Positions 25,795 through 34,852 of a stretch of 57,576 bases of DNA are shown piece after piece; the stretch's first letter is position 1; every line of letters starts with the position of its first letter. The notes under the pieces were generated by a model. The model saw nothing but the letters and a program-made list of their open reading frames with translations. It did no database searches and was not told the DNA's origin. Both the position numbers and the translations under genes were made by a program. The DNA is taken from assembly GCA_017625755.1 (NCBI GenBank), contig JAGAKG010000031.1, positions 1 through 57,576 of the forward strand, given 5' to 3'. The stretch comes from Clostridia bacterium. Lineage in GTDB: Bacteria; Bacillota; Clostridia; Oscillospirales; CAG-272.

Positions 25795-25827
25795 ACTGCC
25801 GTTCCGGTATATTTCCGGAGCGGCAGT
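25795..25827 (+). terminator. Intergenic stem-loop (partial terminator or processing site)
   Basis: ACTGCCGTTCCGG pairs with CCGGAGCGGCAGT over 13 pairs (one G-T). Only TTTGTG follows, so readthrough into the lyase gene is likely, and the hairpin may set the relative amounts of the two surface proteins. Confidence 0.55.
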
Positions 25828-25888
25828 TTGTGTAAATATATCCCAACTTATAAGGCGTTTGCCGAATTATCTCGGCAAAAGGAGAAAT

Positions 25889-28800
25889 ATGCGCAAAGAA
25901 CTGAAAAAAACGGCGGTAGCGCTCCTTCTGACAGTGGCTACCGTGTTCACACTTCTTATATCAAGCAGCGTCGGAATATTGGCAAAGGACGAGTATGTTT
26001 TCTTTGAGTCCTTTGAAAACGGCAAGGGTAATTGGACAAACCCAGGTGGAGGCTCGCGCACAGACCTCTCAACAGAGCAGGCGAGTGACGGTAACAATTC
26101 GATAAAAATAACCGACGAAGGCTCAAATTACACAGGAAACTTCAGAAGTCCGAAAATAGAAGGACTTGAAAAGGGAAAATATTACGACATTCTCGTTGAT
26201 GTTTATAACGATTCTGGTAATGCCACGGTCTATGTCGAGTTTTGGAACGGAACGACAATTGACCATTATAACCTGAGTAACCGTATAAACAATGTAAGCT
26301 CAACAGCTACGGTAACGGGAAAATGGACTACCGTAACCTTTAAGGTGAGTGTACCCGAGGAGGCAACCGCTACCACGATATTGCTTTATAGCGGAAAGAC
26401 CAATAAGGGTATAATGTATTTTGATAACATACGAATAAAAGCTGAAAGCGAAGACACACAACAGAACCTTCTCGACCTCGAGGCAAAAACAGAGGCTTAT
26501 CCAAGACTTTATTTTACCGCCGACGAGCTTAATACGCTAAAGGGTCTCAAGAGCGAGACAACTGCAAACGCCTGCGGATTTACAGGTTCAAAGACCGTAG
26601 CCTCTCTTATCGCCGAGGCAGATACACTTCTGGAGAAGGATAGCTTTCAGATGACATATTACAGCACAACCCCCGTGACCTTCACGATACCTTTCACGGA
26701 GAAGCATTTTACCTCTCCTCCCACGGGATATAGCGGAAGCAACTATCCCTATTGGCAAGAAATGGGCAATCAGATGAAGGATATGATGCAGACGCTTTCC
26801 TTGGCGTATTCACTTACGGGAGAGGCGAAGTACGCCGACAGAGCGATAGCTCTTATGACCTCGCTATGCGCGTGGTCAACCTGGACAGAGCATCCGATGG
26901 TGAACCGTACATCTCTTGAAACGGGATACTTTACAGTCGGTGTCGCAACGGTGTACGATATGTGCTACGACAGATTGACAGATGCACAAAAGACAGCTGC
27001 CGTCAAGGCGCTCGAGGAGAAGGGACTTTCCCAGCTCTATGCTGACCTTTCGGCGTTTACCGACCACAACTATTATGTAAACAAGGCGACCGCCCTTGCG
27101 ATAGGAAGCTGCCTTGTGCTTGATAAGGACGAGGACGCGAAGAAGTACCTTTCAAGAGCGTATGAATATATCGACTGGTATCTGAAGGAAAGAGTTTCAT
27201 CTGAAAGTCAGGAGGGGCTCAGCTATACCTCTTATTCGATGGACCTTATTTCCTCAGCGCTTGACTGCATCAAGCGCGTAACTGGGGATACGAAGCTTAT
27301 GTCGAGCGAGTATATGGATACCGCGTTTGTATGGGCGGTTATGTCTGCCGAGAATGGCAACGGCTACGGTCCTGATATTTCGGATGTTTATAGTACGACC
27401 TATTTCTATATAACGGCGTGCGTTATGAATAGAGAGCAGGGAAATGCCCTCGCGGGATGGTATATCAGCACCCGTAATTTTGAGGTTACAGATTTCAACA
27501 GAATCGTTTATTACTGCAAGAATATGAGAACCGAATCTCCCGATGAATATACCGCGAGAACGGGATTTAACCTCACACGGGGAATTATTCCAAATGTGGG
27601 ATGGGGAGTTCTCCGCACAGGCTGGGGAAGAAAGGATATGACTCTCGTATGCGTTGCGAATAATTCCTCTCAGGGACATAGCCATTACGACCAGAATAGC
27701 TTTGTGCTTTCGCTTGGCTCGGGCTGGTTGCTCGGAGACCCTGGATATCAGGATTACGGTGGCGGATTTAAGAGCGATTATACGCTTTCATATGGTCATA
27801 GCACCGTTTATGTAGACGGAAAATCGCAGGATTATAAGGGCAAGGGAACGCTGAAGAATATGATAGACAGCTCGGCATATTCCTATCTCCTCGGAAGTGC
27901 GGGAGGCGCGTATAAATCGCTTTCCGAGTTCGACAGAAGCTTTATTATGGTAAATCATAGCGGAGCGTCGTACTATGTTATTGCCGACGATCTCGTCTCG
28001 GCGGATACTACGGCTCACGAATATTCGTGGGTGCTTAACGCTGAGAATATAACTCTGCTCAGAACGGTCAACTCAGACGGCTCTATCGGCTCGTTGTTGA
28101 AGGGCAAGAGCATGAACGACGATAAATTCGTGCTTTCGGGACAAGGCGGTTCAGTTAAGGTGTCGTTTGATACCAAGGCGGATATTTCCTACGGCTCGTG
28201 GAACGATGTTGGCTCGCTCATTACCGTGAGCAGTGGTGAGAAGGCTGCTTCCGATAGCTTCTGCGCGGTAATCGCGCCGATAAACGGACACGCGGGCTCT
28301 GAAAATATTGCGGTGGCACCGACGGTTTCCGAGTCCTTTACAAGTGCTAAGCAGAACGGAGTCAGGGTCGCATACGGAGAGCTGTCTGACCTCGTGCTTG
28401 TATCAAAGGCGACAGGCGTAAGCGCTGTGGGACTTGTTTCTGACGGAACCTCGGCGTCGCTGTTTGGCATAAGCGGAGAGAGCTATAACGGATATTCCGC
28501 GACAGACGCAAAGGCTTTGACATATAATGGCACAAATCTCATTGAAGCAGATGCACCCATCTCGGCGTCGATACATTTCGACACGGGCGAATGTGTTCTC
28601 TCGGGAGAGAAGGGAACGACGGTAAAATTCTATCTTCCGAGCGGAGCTGAGGGTTATGATGTCGACGCTGACGGATACTGTACTGTAGAGCTTACGGGAG
28701 ATAAGACGACTATCGCAATAAACAAAATAGAAAATAACGGCTCGGAGGATAGTTCGCCAACTATTGACGAAGAAGAACCAAAGGGGAATAGTGTTGTCGT

Positions 28801-28897
28801 TATTGTTCTGGTAACACTCATTGCGGTTGCGCTTGTTGGCGGAGGACTTGCTGTCGCAATTATAATCGTGAAAAAGAAAAATAAAGATACATTCTAA
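25889..28897 (+). CDS. Membrane-anchored heparinase II/III-like lyase with CBM-like domain
   Basis: This protein of about 1002 residues has a signal peptide (hydrophobic residues 8-30) and an N-terminal beta-sandwich of CBM type (about 33-190, FFESFENGKGNW.. to MYFDNIRIKAE). The heparinase II/III alpha toroid follows (about 205-590, YPRLYFTADELNTLKGL). Then comes the beta-sandwich catalytic half with SSQGHSHYDQNSFVLSLGSG near 600 and GDPGYQDYGGG near 622. It ends in an acidic stretch and a membrane helix with the tail KKKNKDTF. It would cleave uronate-containing polysaccharide at the cell surface and supply the binding lipoprotein and the cytoplasmic lyase at 12255. The start is the ATG after AAAGGAG; an upstream in-frame codon is less likely. 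Confidence 0.87.
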   Translation: MRKELKKTAVALLLTVATVFTLLISSSVGILAKDEYVFFESFENGKGNWTNPGGGSRTDLSTEQASDGNNSIKITDEGSNYTGNFRSPKIEGLEKGKYYDILVDVYNDSGNATVYVEFWNGTTIDHYNLSNRINNVSSTATVTGKWTTVTFKVSVPEEATATTILLYSGKTNKGIMYFDNIRIKAESEDTQQNLLDLEAKTEAYPRLYFTADELNTLKGLKSETTANACGFTGSKTVASLIAEADTLLEKDSFQMTYYSTTPVTFTIPFTEKHFTSPPTGYSGSNYPYWQEMGNQMKDMMQTLSLAYSLTGEAKYADRAIALMTSLCAWSTWTEHPMVNRTSLETGYFTVGVATVYDMCYDRLTDAQKTAAVKALEEKGLSQLYADLSAFTDHNYYVNKATALAIGSCLVLDKDEDAKKYLSRAYEYIDWYLKERVSSESQEGLSYTSYSMDLISSALDCIKRVTGDTKLMSSEYMDTAFVWAVMSAENGNGYGPDISDVYSTTYFYITACVMNREQGNALAGWYISTRNFEVTDFNRIVYYCKNMRTESPDEYTARTGFNLTRGIIPNVGWGVLRTGWGRKDMTLVCVANNSSQGHSHYDQNSFVLSLGSGWLLGDPGYQDYGGGFKSDYTLSYGHSTVYVDGKSQDYKGKGTLKNMIDSSAYSYLLGSAGGAYKSLSEFDRSFIMVNHSGASYYVIADDLVSADTTAHEYSWVLNAENITLLRTVNSDGSIGSLLKGKSMNDDKFVLSGQGGSVKVSFDTKADISYGSWNDVGSLITVSSGEKAASDSFCAVIAPINGHAGSENIAVAPTVSESFTSAKQNGVRVAYGELSDLVLVSKATGVSAVGLVSDGTSASLFGISGESYNGYSATDAKALTYNGTNLIEADAPISASIHFDTGECVLSGEKGTTVKFYLPSGAEGYDVDADGYCTVELTGDKTTIAINKIENNGSEDSSPTIDEEEPKGNSVVVIVLVTLIAVALVGGGLAVAIIIVKKKNKDTF

Positions 28898-28904
28898 AGA
28901 CTGA

Positions 28905-28945
28905 TCCCCGAGGCTGTATAGCCTCGGGGGTAATGTCTTTTTGCT
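28905..28945 (+). terminator. Terminator of the lyase gene
   Basis: CCCCGAGGCT / AGCCTCGGGG with a short loop is followed after a few bases by CTTTTTG. It lies eight bases past the stop codon at 28897. Confidence 0.8.
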
Positions 28946-29035
28946 TCCTAATATTAATTTTTTTCTCAAATACCTTCAAAACGCAAAAAATGCGACAATT
29001 TTTTCAAAAAAATACATAATTTTTTAAAAATCTCT

Positions 29036-29064
29036 TTTCTTTTTGCTAAAAGTGTATTATAATA
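29036..29064 (+). promoter_or_regulatory. Likely promoter of the purine permease gene
   Basis: TATAAT (29059-29064) has a poor -35, TTTCTT, 17 bases upstream. The short leader contains a hairpin CGTGC/GCACG (29077-29090) just before the AGGAGG site. No purine riboswitch is visible. Confidence 0.5.
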
Positions 29065-29104
29065 TAGTTATAAATCGTGCATAAGCACGAAATAGGAGGT
29101 TTAT

Positions 29105-30583
29105 ATGAAAAAATTTGGTAAGCTATTGGGCTTTGACCCCGTAGCAAAGCAAACAAGTGTCAGAACCGAGCTTATAGCGGGTGTTGTCACATTCCTCGCA
29201 ATGGCGTACATTCTGACAGTCAACCCTAACCAGATTTTTGGTGGCGTTGACAGTCCCTATTGGTCGAGCGCGTTTATCGCGACCGCTCTCGGCGCAATTA
29301 TCGGTACACTTCTTATGGCGTTCCTCGCAAAGATGCCCTTGGCACAGGCTTCGGGTATGGGACTCAACTCGATGGTCGGCGGACTTATCGGTGGTTGGGC
29401 AGGCTACGCTGCGGCATTCACTCCTGGTCAGGCGTTCTTCCTCGTGCTTATCTCGGGTGTTTGCTTCCTTCTGCTTTCCCTTATCAAGATCAAGGGTAAG
29501 ACATTCCGTGAGCTTGTTTTCGACGGTATGCCCGTTGCGGTAAGAGGCGCTATCTCTGTTGGTATCGGTCTCTTTATTGCGTACATCGGATTCCAGAACG
29601 CAGGCATTATAGTGGCTAATCCTTACACCCAGATTGAGCTGGTAAACCTCACAAGCTGGGATACGGCGAAAACCGCTATTCTCGCGTTTATCGGACTTTT
29701 CCTTATCGCTATCCTTGATAAGCTTCATGTAAAGGGTGCGGTTATTCTCGGTATTCTCGGAGCTACCGTTATCGGTATCCCCTTCGGTATCACCAACCTT
29801 TCGGTTCTCGCAGGAGATGTTCCTGGTATATCCTGGAAGTTCTGGGAGAATATCGGCAACTTCTTCACGGGTGAGTTCACAGTATTCGGCTCTTTCGTTG
29901 ATGTATTCACGGGAGACGGCGTAGCTCCCGCAGGCGTATCTGTATTCTCGGTAATTATGATAGTTATTACTTTCTGTATGATAGATATGTTCGACACGAT
30001 GGGAACTATCGTTGGATGCTGCGCAGGCAACCGAGTTCTTTCCGACGAGAACGACAAGCCCCACAACTACGGCAAGATTATGATGAGTGACGCTATCGCT
30101 ACTTGCTCGGGCGCTATGCTCGGTACATCTACCGTTACGACCTTCGTTGAGTCGGGCGCGGGCGTATCCGCAGGCGGAAGAACGGGTCTCACCGCTCTCA
30201 CAACCGCAGGACTCTTCTTCGCGGCAATCTTCGCAATGCCCCTGTTCGCAGTTATTCCTTCCGCTGCAACCGCAGCCGCTCTTATCTATGTTGGAGTTCT
30301 TATGATGAAGGGTAACATAAAGAATATCGACTTCGGCAATGCTATCAAGGCAACCTCTGCCTTCCTTACCATAGTCGTAATGGTTCTTGCGTACTCTATC
30401 ACAAAGGGTATCGGTGTCGGTCTCGTTTCCTACACACTTATGACTGTTGTTGCGTACCTCTTCGGTCTTATTAAGTACGCTATCACGAAGAAGGAAAAGC
30501 CCACTTGGGATCTCTCGGTGGTAGCTATCATAGTATCACTTCTGTTCTGTGTATACTTCTTCGTTCCCACAACGCTGTTCTGA
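29105..30583 (+). CDS. NCS2 family permease (AzgA-type adenine/guanine/hypoxanthine)
   Basis: This 492-residue membrane protein of the NCS2/AzgA branch has about 12-14 membrane segments. The opening LLGFDPVAKQTSVRTELIAGVVTFLAMAY is typical for AzgA proteins, with VNPNQIF, LAQASGMGLNSMVGG near residue 80, MIDMFDTMGTIVG near 300 and the substrate-site GTSTVTTFVESGAGVSAGGRTGL near 343. It takes up purine bases with protons. A cytidine deaminase lies 5 kb away but is not co-transcribed. The gene is a single unit with its own promoter and terminator, and the AGGAGG site is strong. Confidence 0.93.
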   Translation: MKKFGKLLGFDPVAKQTSVRTELIAGVVTFLAMAYILTVNPNQIFGGVDSPYWSSAFIATALGAIIGTLLMAFLAKMPLAQASGMGLNSMVGGLIGGWAGYAAAFTPGQAFFLVLISGVCFLLLSLIKIKGKTFRELVFDGMPVAVRGAISVGIGLFIAYIGFQNAGIIVANPYTQIELVNLTSWDTAKTAILAFIGLFLIAILDKLHVKGAVILGILGATVIGIPFGITNLSVLAGDVPGISWKFWENIGNFFTGEFTVFGSFVDVFTGDGVAPAGVSVFSVIMIVITFCMIDMFDTMGTIVGCCAGNRVLSDENDKPHNYGKIMMSDAIATCSGAMLGTSTVTTFVESGAGVSAGGRTGLTALTTAGLFFAAIFAMPLFAVIPSAATAAALIYVGVLMMKGNIKNIDFGNAIKATSAFLTIVVMVLAYSITKGIGVGLVSYTLMTVVAYLFGLIKYAITKKEKPTWDLSVVAIIVSLLFCVYFFVPTTLF

Positions 30584-30606
30584 TAAGATACATTAGAACT
30601 ATAACT

Positions 30607-30636
30607 ATCCCCCGCGGACAAATGTCTGCGGGGGAT
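30607..30636 (+). terminator. Terminator of the purine permease gene
   Basis: ATCCCCCGCGGACA / TGTCTGCGGGGGAT (14-base stem, two-base loop) is followed by ATAATATTTATTG, 24 bases after the stop codon. Confidence 0.85.
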
Positions 30637-30650
30637 ATAATATTTATTGA

Positions 30651-30680
30651 AAAAAGCACTTGCGGTTGCAAGTGCTTTTT
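30651..30680. terminator. Terminator of the tRNA-Leu gene
   Basis: AAAAAGCACTTGC / GCAAGTGCTTTTT with a four-base loop directly follows the 3' end of the minus-strand tRNA. The stem is symmetrical and can act in both directions. Confidence 0.85.
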
Positions 30681-30682
30681 GG

Positions 30683-30766
30683 TGCCGGTGATCGGGGTCG
30701 AACCGATACGGTATCGCTACCACTGGATTTTGAGTCCAGCACGTCTGCCAATTCCATCACACCGGC
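30683..30766 (-). tRNA. tRNA-Leu (anticodon CAA)
   Basis: The minus strand folds into a class II tRNA of 84 bases. The acceptor stem is GCCGGTG/CACCGGC with discriminator A. The anticodon arm is CTGGA CTCAAAA TCCAG with CAA in the loop, which reads UUG. There is a long variable arm (TGGTAGCGATACCGTA region) and a T arm CGGTTCGACCCCG. The 3' CCA is not encoded. It is a single-gene unit with its own promoter and terminator. Confidence 0.95.
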
Positions 30767-30775
30767 GTATTATTT

Positions 30776-30804
30776 GCGTTGCGGCTGAAAACCACCCGCA
30801 ACGC
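30776..30804 (-). other. Leader hairpin between tRNA promoter and tRNA-Leu
   Basis: GCGTTGCGG / CCGCAACGC (9-base arms, 11-base loop) lies just 5' of the mature tRNA on the minus strand. It could guide 5' maturation or processing. Confidence 0.5.
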
Positions 30805-30809
30805 AGACT

Positions 30810-30838
30810 ATTATATCACATTGATTTGATAAAATCAA
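30810..30838 (-). promoter_or_regulatory. Promoter of tRNA-Leu
   Basis: On the minus strand TTGATT (30833-30838) and TATAAT (30810-30815) are 17 bases apart. Confidence 0.8.
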
Positions 30839-30869
30839 GAGCTTTTTTAAAACTTGAAAAGATTTTTTA

Positions 30870-31436
30870 TCAAACCTCGGCGGAGATTTTCGCTCTCGGC
30901 GCAACGCCCGAAAAATTACAGTCACCTATCCGCCCCTCGTATATCTGCTCGATGCCCTTTATTTTAAGAAAATCGTTAGGCATCATAAGAGAGGGATGCT
31001 TGGGCAGCTCGACGGCATCGGAGCGCCAGAGAACGGTTGCGACGAATTGTGAGCAGGTGAATTTATACCTTCTGTTTGTCTTTATACCAAGCCTTGCGGG
31101 GAGCAGACCGAGAAAATTATAGCCGTAGCGGTCAGGGCTCTCAAGAAATGCATCAATAGTTTCGGTTATCCTGTCATACGCCTTGTCGTCGACCTCAAGC
31201 GAGTAAAGACCGCAATTGCAGTCGGGAAACTTGGAAAATACGAATGTGTGAATATTCTCGACTATAAATCCCGCGATGAGGGGATTGTTTATCTTTTTTC
31301 TGGCGAAGCTGTAAAATTCATCTGTTGCGGGGCGCACGGCGATAGATGCATGCGTGTATTTTCCGCCCATAAGGGAATGGATCATGCGAGAGGGAACAGT
31401 ACCCGTTCTCGAAAGAAGAAAATATATCTTTTTCAC
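30870..31436 (-). CDS. Permuted papain-fold (YiiX/NlpC-P60-like) protein
   Basis: This 188-residue protein has the residue order of permuted NlpC/P60 (YiiX/YaeF-like) enzymes. A His in GGKYTHASIAV (His29) comes first, a Glu/polar residue in IVENIHTF (about 60) follows, and the Cys comes last in FTCSQFVATVLW (Cys128). Relatives cleave amide or acyl bonds of cell-wall peptides or lipids; no substrate is known here. No signal peptide is visible. The start is a GTG with GAGG seven bases upstream. Single gene, behind its own promoter, convergent with the tRNA promoter region. Confidence 0.75.
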   Translation of the reverse strand: MKKIYFLLSRTGTVPSRMIHSLMGGKYTHASIAVRPATDEFYSFARKKINNPLIAGFIVENIHTFVFSKFPDCNCGLYSLEVDDKAYDRITETIDAFLESPDRYGYNFLGLLPARLGIKTNRRYKFTCSQFVATVLWRSDAVELPKHPSLMMPNDFLKIKGIEQIYEGRIGDCNFSGVAPRAKISAEV

Positions 31437-31495
31437 CGTCTCGCCTCTTTTCCTCTGAATTTTTTTAAATCCTTATGCTATAATAGCGCAAATTC

Positions 31496-31524
31496 ATTAT
31501 ACCATATATATCGCTTCTTTTCAA
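31496..31524 (-). promoter_or_regulatory. Promoter of the permuted papain-fold gene
   Basis: On the minus strand TTGAAA (31519-31524) and TATAAT (31496-31501) are 17 bases apart. Confidence 0.8.
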
Positions 31525-31594
31525 CCTTTTTTTCGGCAACTTTTGAAAATATATGTCTAAAATAATATGAGGGTAACAAAATTTGCAAAATCAA

Positions 31595-31623
31595 TTGATT
31601 TTAGAAAATAAATATGGTAAAAT
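31595..31623 (+). promoter_or_regulatory. Promoter of the 775-residue surface protein gene
   Basis: TTGATT (31595-31600) and TAAAAT (31618-31623) are 17 bases apart. A hairpin CTCTGC/GCAGAG (31638-31653) follows in the leader. Confidence 0.7.
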
Positions 31624-31684
31624 AACTAAGAGTGATGCTCTGCGACGGCAGAGTAAATAAAATTGAGGAGGAATAGGTGCAGAT

Positions 31685-34012
31685 ATGAAAAGACTGATAT
31701 CTTTTTTAATAGTTGCGGTAATGATTTTTCAATGCTTTTCGGTGCTTGTATCGGCGACCGATTTTTCTGTGTTTGATATCGACGAAAAGGAACTTGCAAA
31801 TTCGGGTGAAAATATCGGAGATATTCACAATTGTATCTATCTTCCCGAGGAAGAAAAGGTTAGAGTGAGCGGCACTGTCAACCACGAGGTAATGGTCACT
31901 CATAACGATTATAAAATAGCCCTCTTTGCCGTACCGGAGGGTGAAACGCTTTACGATATAGTCACCGCTCCCGAGGCGGAGCCACTCGCGAGCGCGGATA
32001 TTTCAATAAAATTTGAGTTTGAGGTCGACGCAAAGACCAATACAGAGCGATTTTCGCGTTATGCCGTAGTTATATATAACGATAGCGGAGACCTGAAGCT
32101 GATAGACGAGCCGAAGCACGCGAATGTCGAAACGAGTTATACTTATGACGCCGAGGACAAGACCGCATATAAGGGAGTGGGAACCTCGCTCGTATCGTCA
32201 GCGACAGACTCGGGAGTGGGAACCGCGATAATTCCCGTATATCTTGAGAAGCTACTCGGCAGCTCGTCGACGGGATATCTCTATGCGATTCAGGGCTCGT
32301 ATATTTATTTCGATAAGGCGTATGTCGGAGAGCTTGACGCTAGTGTTAAAAGCCTTGCGGCAACGGGAAGCAGGGTATATCTGCAATTTCTTATAAGCGC
32401 GGACGCAGAGAGCGGAATTGCCGTTCTGAATGTGCCCGATACAGAAAAATACGCGCTTCCCGATATGAGCGCGGAACAGTCTGTGAACCTCATAGTAGCC
32501 TTTACCGATTTTATATGCGACAGATACGAGACCCGAAATGATTCCCATATAAGCGGAATTATCCTCGGCAGCTCGGTTGATACGGGTTACAGCGCGGAGC
32601 TTGGCGATATTGAGAGCTATGCCGATAATTATGCTCATTATATGATGGTTGCTGGAACCGTCGCAAGAGCGATAACCCCCTCGATAGATATAGTCATACC
32701 GCTCAGCGATAAAAACACATACGGAGCGGAGGACTATTCCGCGGTAGTATCTAAGCCGTCCGAGCTTTTAGAGAATATATGCAAATTTTTCGATAAATGC
32801 TTCTCTGACGGATTTTCCTTCTCAAGTATGATAGAAACCTCGTCGATTCCTTACGGAATAAACGAGGAAACGATACTTAACAAAAAAGGCTTTTCTCCCG
32901 AGAGTAATGAGGAGATAATAAATGCCGATAACGCAAAGCTCTATTCGGCGTATCTTGATACTCTCAGGGCGAAATACGATAGCTCGCCGCAGAGCTTTAT
33001 CTTTGTATGGAGTGTTCCGACTAATATATCGGGTAATGTACTTTCCTGCGCGTATGCGTATTCATATTTCAAGCTTATGTCAAATGAAAGAATAAGCTCA
33101 TTCGTCGTCTCCTTTGCTCAGAGCGAGAAGGAGGGAATATATATCGGATATTCCAAGATATCCAATATTATTAAATATATCGATACTGCCGATAGCTTCG
33201 CGATAACCGCGCCTCAGCTTGATATGCTTGGGGCAAGTAATTGGTACGCGGTAATAGACGATATGTATAGCGGAAGACTCGATATCCGACGCATACTCGA
33301 GCTTGAAAAGCTCGACACTATGCCGGAAAATATTATAGGTAATTATTCATACTATGATTTTTCGTATTATACCGCCGTTTCAGAATGGTTTGGCGGAAGC
33401 CTCTGTGATTCCTTGAAGATAGATTACAGCGATATAAGCGGAAGGTCTTTGCAGGCGCATTTTCTTGGCAAAACACAAAATCCGACCGATTTCGCCGAGA
33501 TATATTGCAACTATGAGTACCCCGAAAACTTTGTGTATACGCCGTATATGTCCTTGAATTTCAGTATTGAAAATGACGATAATGACAAGGGTGCGCTTTA
33601 CGAGATAAGGATAGCTTTCGGCTCGGGTAAAAATTCTGCCGAGATAACCGAGCTGTGTCGAGCTTATGAGCAAAAGACGGTGCTGTTTGATATTTCTGAT
33701 TTTTGCGAGGTCTCAATGGCTGACTATATCAAGATAGGCGTCAGATGTCTGTCGGGGGAGGAGAGCGGATATAAGCTTTGCTTCGCCTCAATGGAGGGAT
33801 ATAGCTCGGAGTATATATCCGAGGAGCTTGAAACGCTCATTTCAGAGGAACGCCTGAGAATACGAAATATGCTTCAGGTCGATAAGAGCGACGGAGAGAA
33901 GGAAGAAAACACATTTCTTGTCGTTGCGGTGGTAGCCGTAGTTATTGCGGTTATCGGCGTGGGTATATTTATGTGCTTCAAGCGAGAGGAAGAAGAGGAG
34001 CAAAAGGAATAA
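31685..34012 (+). CDS. Membrane-anchored surface protein of unknown function
   Basis: This 775-residue protein has a signal peptide (MKRLISFLIVAVMIFQCFSVLVSA), a large extracellular part, and a C-terminal helix (about 742-765, FLVVAVVAVVIAVIGVGIF) with the acidic tail REEEEEQKE. An N-terminal beta domain (about 55-130, VRVSGTVNHEVMVTHNDYKIALFAVPEGE) and an alpha/beta middle part (about 180-560) recall DUF5722-type glycan-related proteins, but this is only a resemblance. A second beta domain (about 590-720) may bind carbohydrate. The gene is monocistronic, with AGGAGG 13 bases before ATG and a terminator after. It does not share the TetR-type site. Confidence 0.65.
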   Translation: MKRLISFLIVAVMIFQCFSVLVSATDFSVFDIDEKELANSGENIGDIHNCIYLPEEEKVRVSGTVNHEVMVTHNDYKIALFAVPEGETLYDIVTAPEAEPLASADISIKFEFEVDAKTNTERFSRYAVVIYNDSGDLKLIDEPKHANVETSYTYDAEDKTAYKGVGTSLVSSATDSGVGTAIIPVYLEKLLGSSSTGYLYAIQGSYIYFDKAYVGELDASVKSLAATGSRVYLQFLISADAESGIAVLNVPDTEKYALPDMSAEQSVNLIVAFTDFICDRYETRNDSHISGIILGSSVDTGYSAELGDIESYADNYAHYMMVAGTVARAITPSIDIVIPLSDKNTYGAEDYSAVVSKPSELLENICKFFDKCFSDGFSFSSMIETSSIPYGINEETILNKKGFSPESNEEIINADNAKLYSAYLDTLRAKYDSSPQSFIFVWSVPTNISGNVLSCAYAYSYFKLMSNERISSFVVSFAQSEKEGIYIGYSKISNIIKYIDTADSFAITAPQLDMLGASNWYAVIDDMYSGRLDIRRILELEKLDTMPENIIGNYSYYDFSYYTAVSEWFGGSLCDSLKIDYSDISGRSLQAHFLGKTQNPTDFAEIYCNYEYPENFVYTPYMSLNFSIENDDNDKGALYEIRIAFGSGKNSAEITELCRAYEQKTVLFDISDFCEVSMADYIKIGVRCLSGEESGYKLCFASMEGYSSEYISEELETLISEERLRIRNMLQVDKSDGEKEENTFLVVAVVAVVIAVIGVGIFMCFKREEEEEQKE

Positions 34013-34027
34013 AAATAACTAATAAAA

Positions 34028-34055
34028 TGGGTGTCTCGTTAATTTGAGACACCCA
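34028..34055. terminator. Bidirectional terminator
   Basis: TGGGTGTCTC / GAGACACCCA with an eight-base loop lies between the plus-strand surface protein gene and the convergent minus operon. T-rich and A-rich flanks allow use from both sides. Confidence 0.85.
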
Positions 34056-34060
34056 TTGAT

Positions 34061-34843
34061 TTATTCTGTTTTATTATCATTTTCGGAATACCCTAAAAGC
34101 CCGCGGAGTCGCTCTGTCTGCTCCTGCACCGACTCGTCCTGCATATGTCTGAGCGTCGGCTTCTCGTCGCCCTCGGCACCGTCCTCATCGTATTCCTCCT
34201 CGTCGTCTGAATCCTTGACCTTTCTTTTGGCAAATATGTTCATATTCAGCCGCTTTTCGTATTTAGCCGAGATAATCGTTATGACTGTTACCGCGACAAA
34301 GAGAAGCAGAGCGATAATACCGCAATGTATCAAGGTGAAATCAACACTCACATCGTAAAGCAAAAGCCTTCGATAGAGAATTACAAGAATGTCGGGGAAG
34401 AAGAACAGAGGTACTGCGGTGACACGCAGAAGCGACAGCACGAAGCGGTTTGGAATTATTGCCGTAAATATATTTTTTGCCTTTTCGGCTTCCTCTGAGG
34501 GCGTTTTGTCTTTGTAATACCGTAGCGATACAAAAGACGCCCAAATACTCACGGCAATGCCTATAAGAAAGAGAAGAACGAGGATTATTACGGTGACCAA
34601 CACCGCCTGTTGGAAAAGCTTCCCCTCGCTAGTTTGCTGCGAGGACGCCGAAAAAAGATATTCTCTCGTTTTCGCCCAACAAGTACCCAAAAGCTCCCAG
34701 GGGGATAAAACCTGTCTTTTCTCATTGTTGATAGAGTACTGAACCGAGGGTATAAACATAAGTATAACAAGCAATATATGTGATACGATGGGCGCTATCC
34801 GCTCTGTGTAAACGAGCCATAGCCCTTTTTGCTTTTTCTTCAT
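34061..34843 (-). CDS. Membrane protein of unknown function with acidic tail
   Basis: This 260-residue protein has four hydrophobic segments, at about 16-36, 79-103, 132-156 and 168-192. A highly acidic cytoplasmic tail follows (KDSDDEEEYDEDGAEGDE near 212-229), then a polar end. I do not recognise a family. It is the last gene of an operon with the HD hydrolase and cytidine deaminase, starting ten bases after the deaminase stop. Whether it has any link to nucleoside metabolism is unknown. Confidence 0.7.
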   Translation of the reverse strand: MKKKQKGLWLVYTERIAPIVSHILLVILMFIPSVQYSINNEKRQVLSPWELLGTCWAKTREYLFSASSQQTSEGKLFQQAVLVTVIILVLLFLIGIAVSIWASFVSLRYYKDKTPSEEAEKAKNIFTAIIPNRFVLSLLRVTAVPLFFFPDILVILYRRLLLYDVSVDFTLIHCGIIALLLFVAVTVITIISAKYEKRLNMNIFAKRKVKDSDDEEEYDEDGAEGDEKPTLRHMQDESVQEQTERLRGLLGYSENDNKTE

Positions 34844-34852
34844 TTTATGACC

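Noticed and set aside
28940..29104. Purine riboswitch before the NCS2 permease
   Set aside because: The leader is short and AT-rich, with only one small hairpin; the conserved purine aptamer sequences are missing.
29123..30064. 313-codon open frame on the minus strand
   Set aside because: Antisense to the NCS2 permease; highly charged composition without domain, typical of a shadow of a membrane protein.
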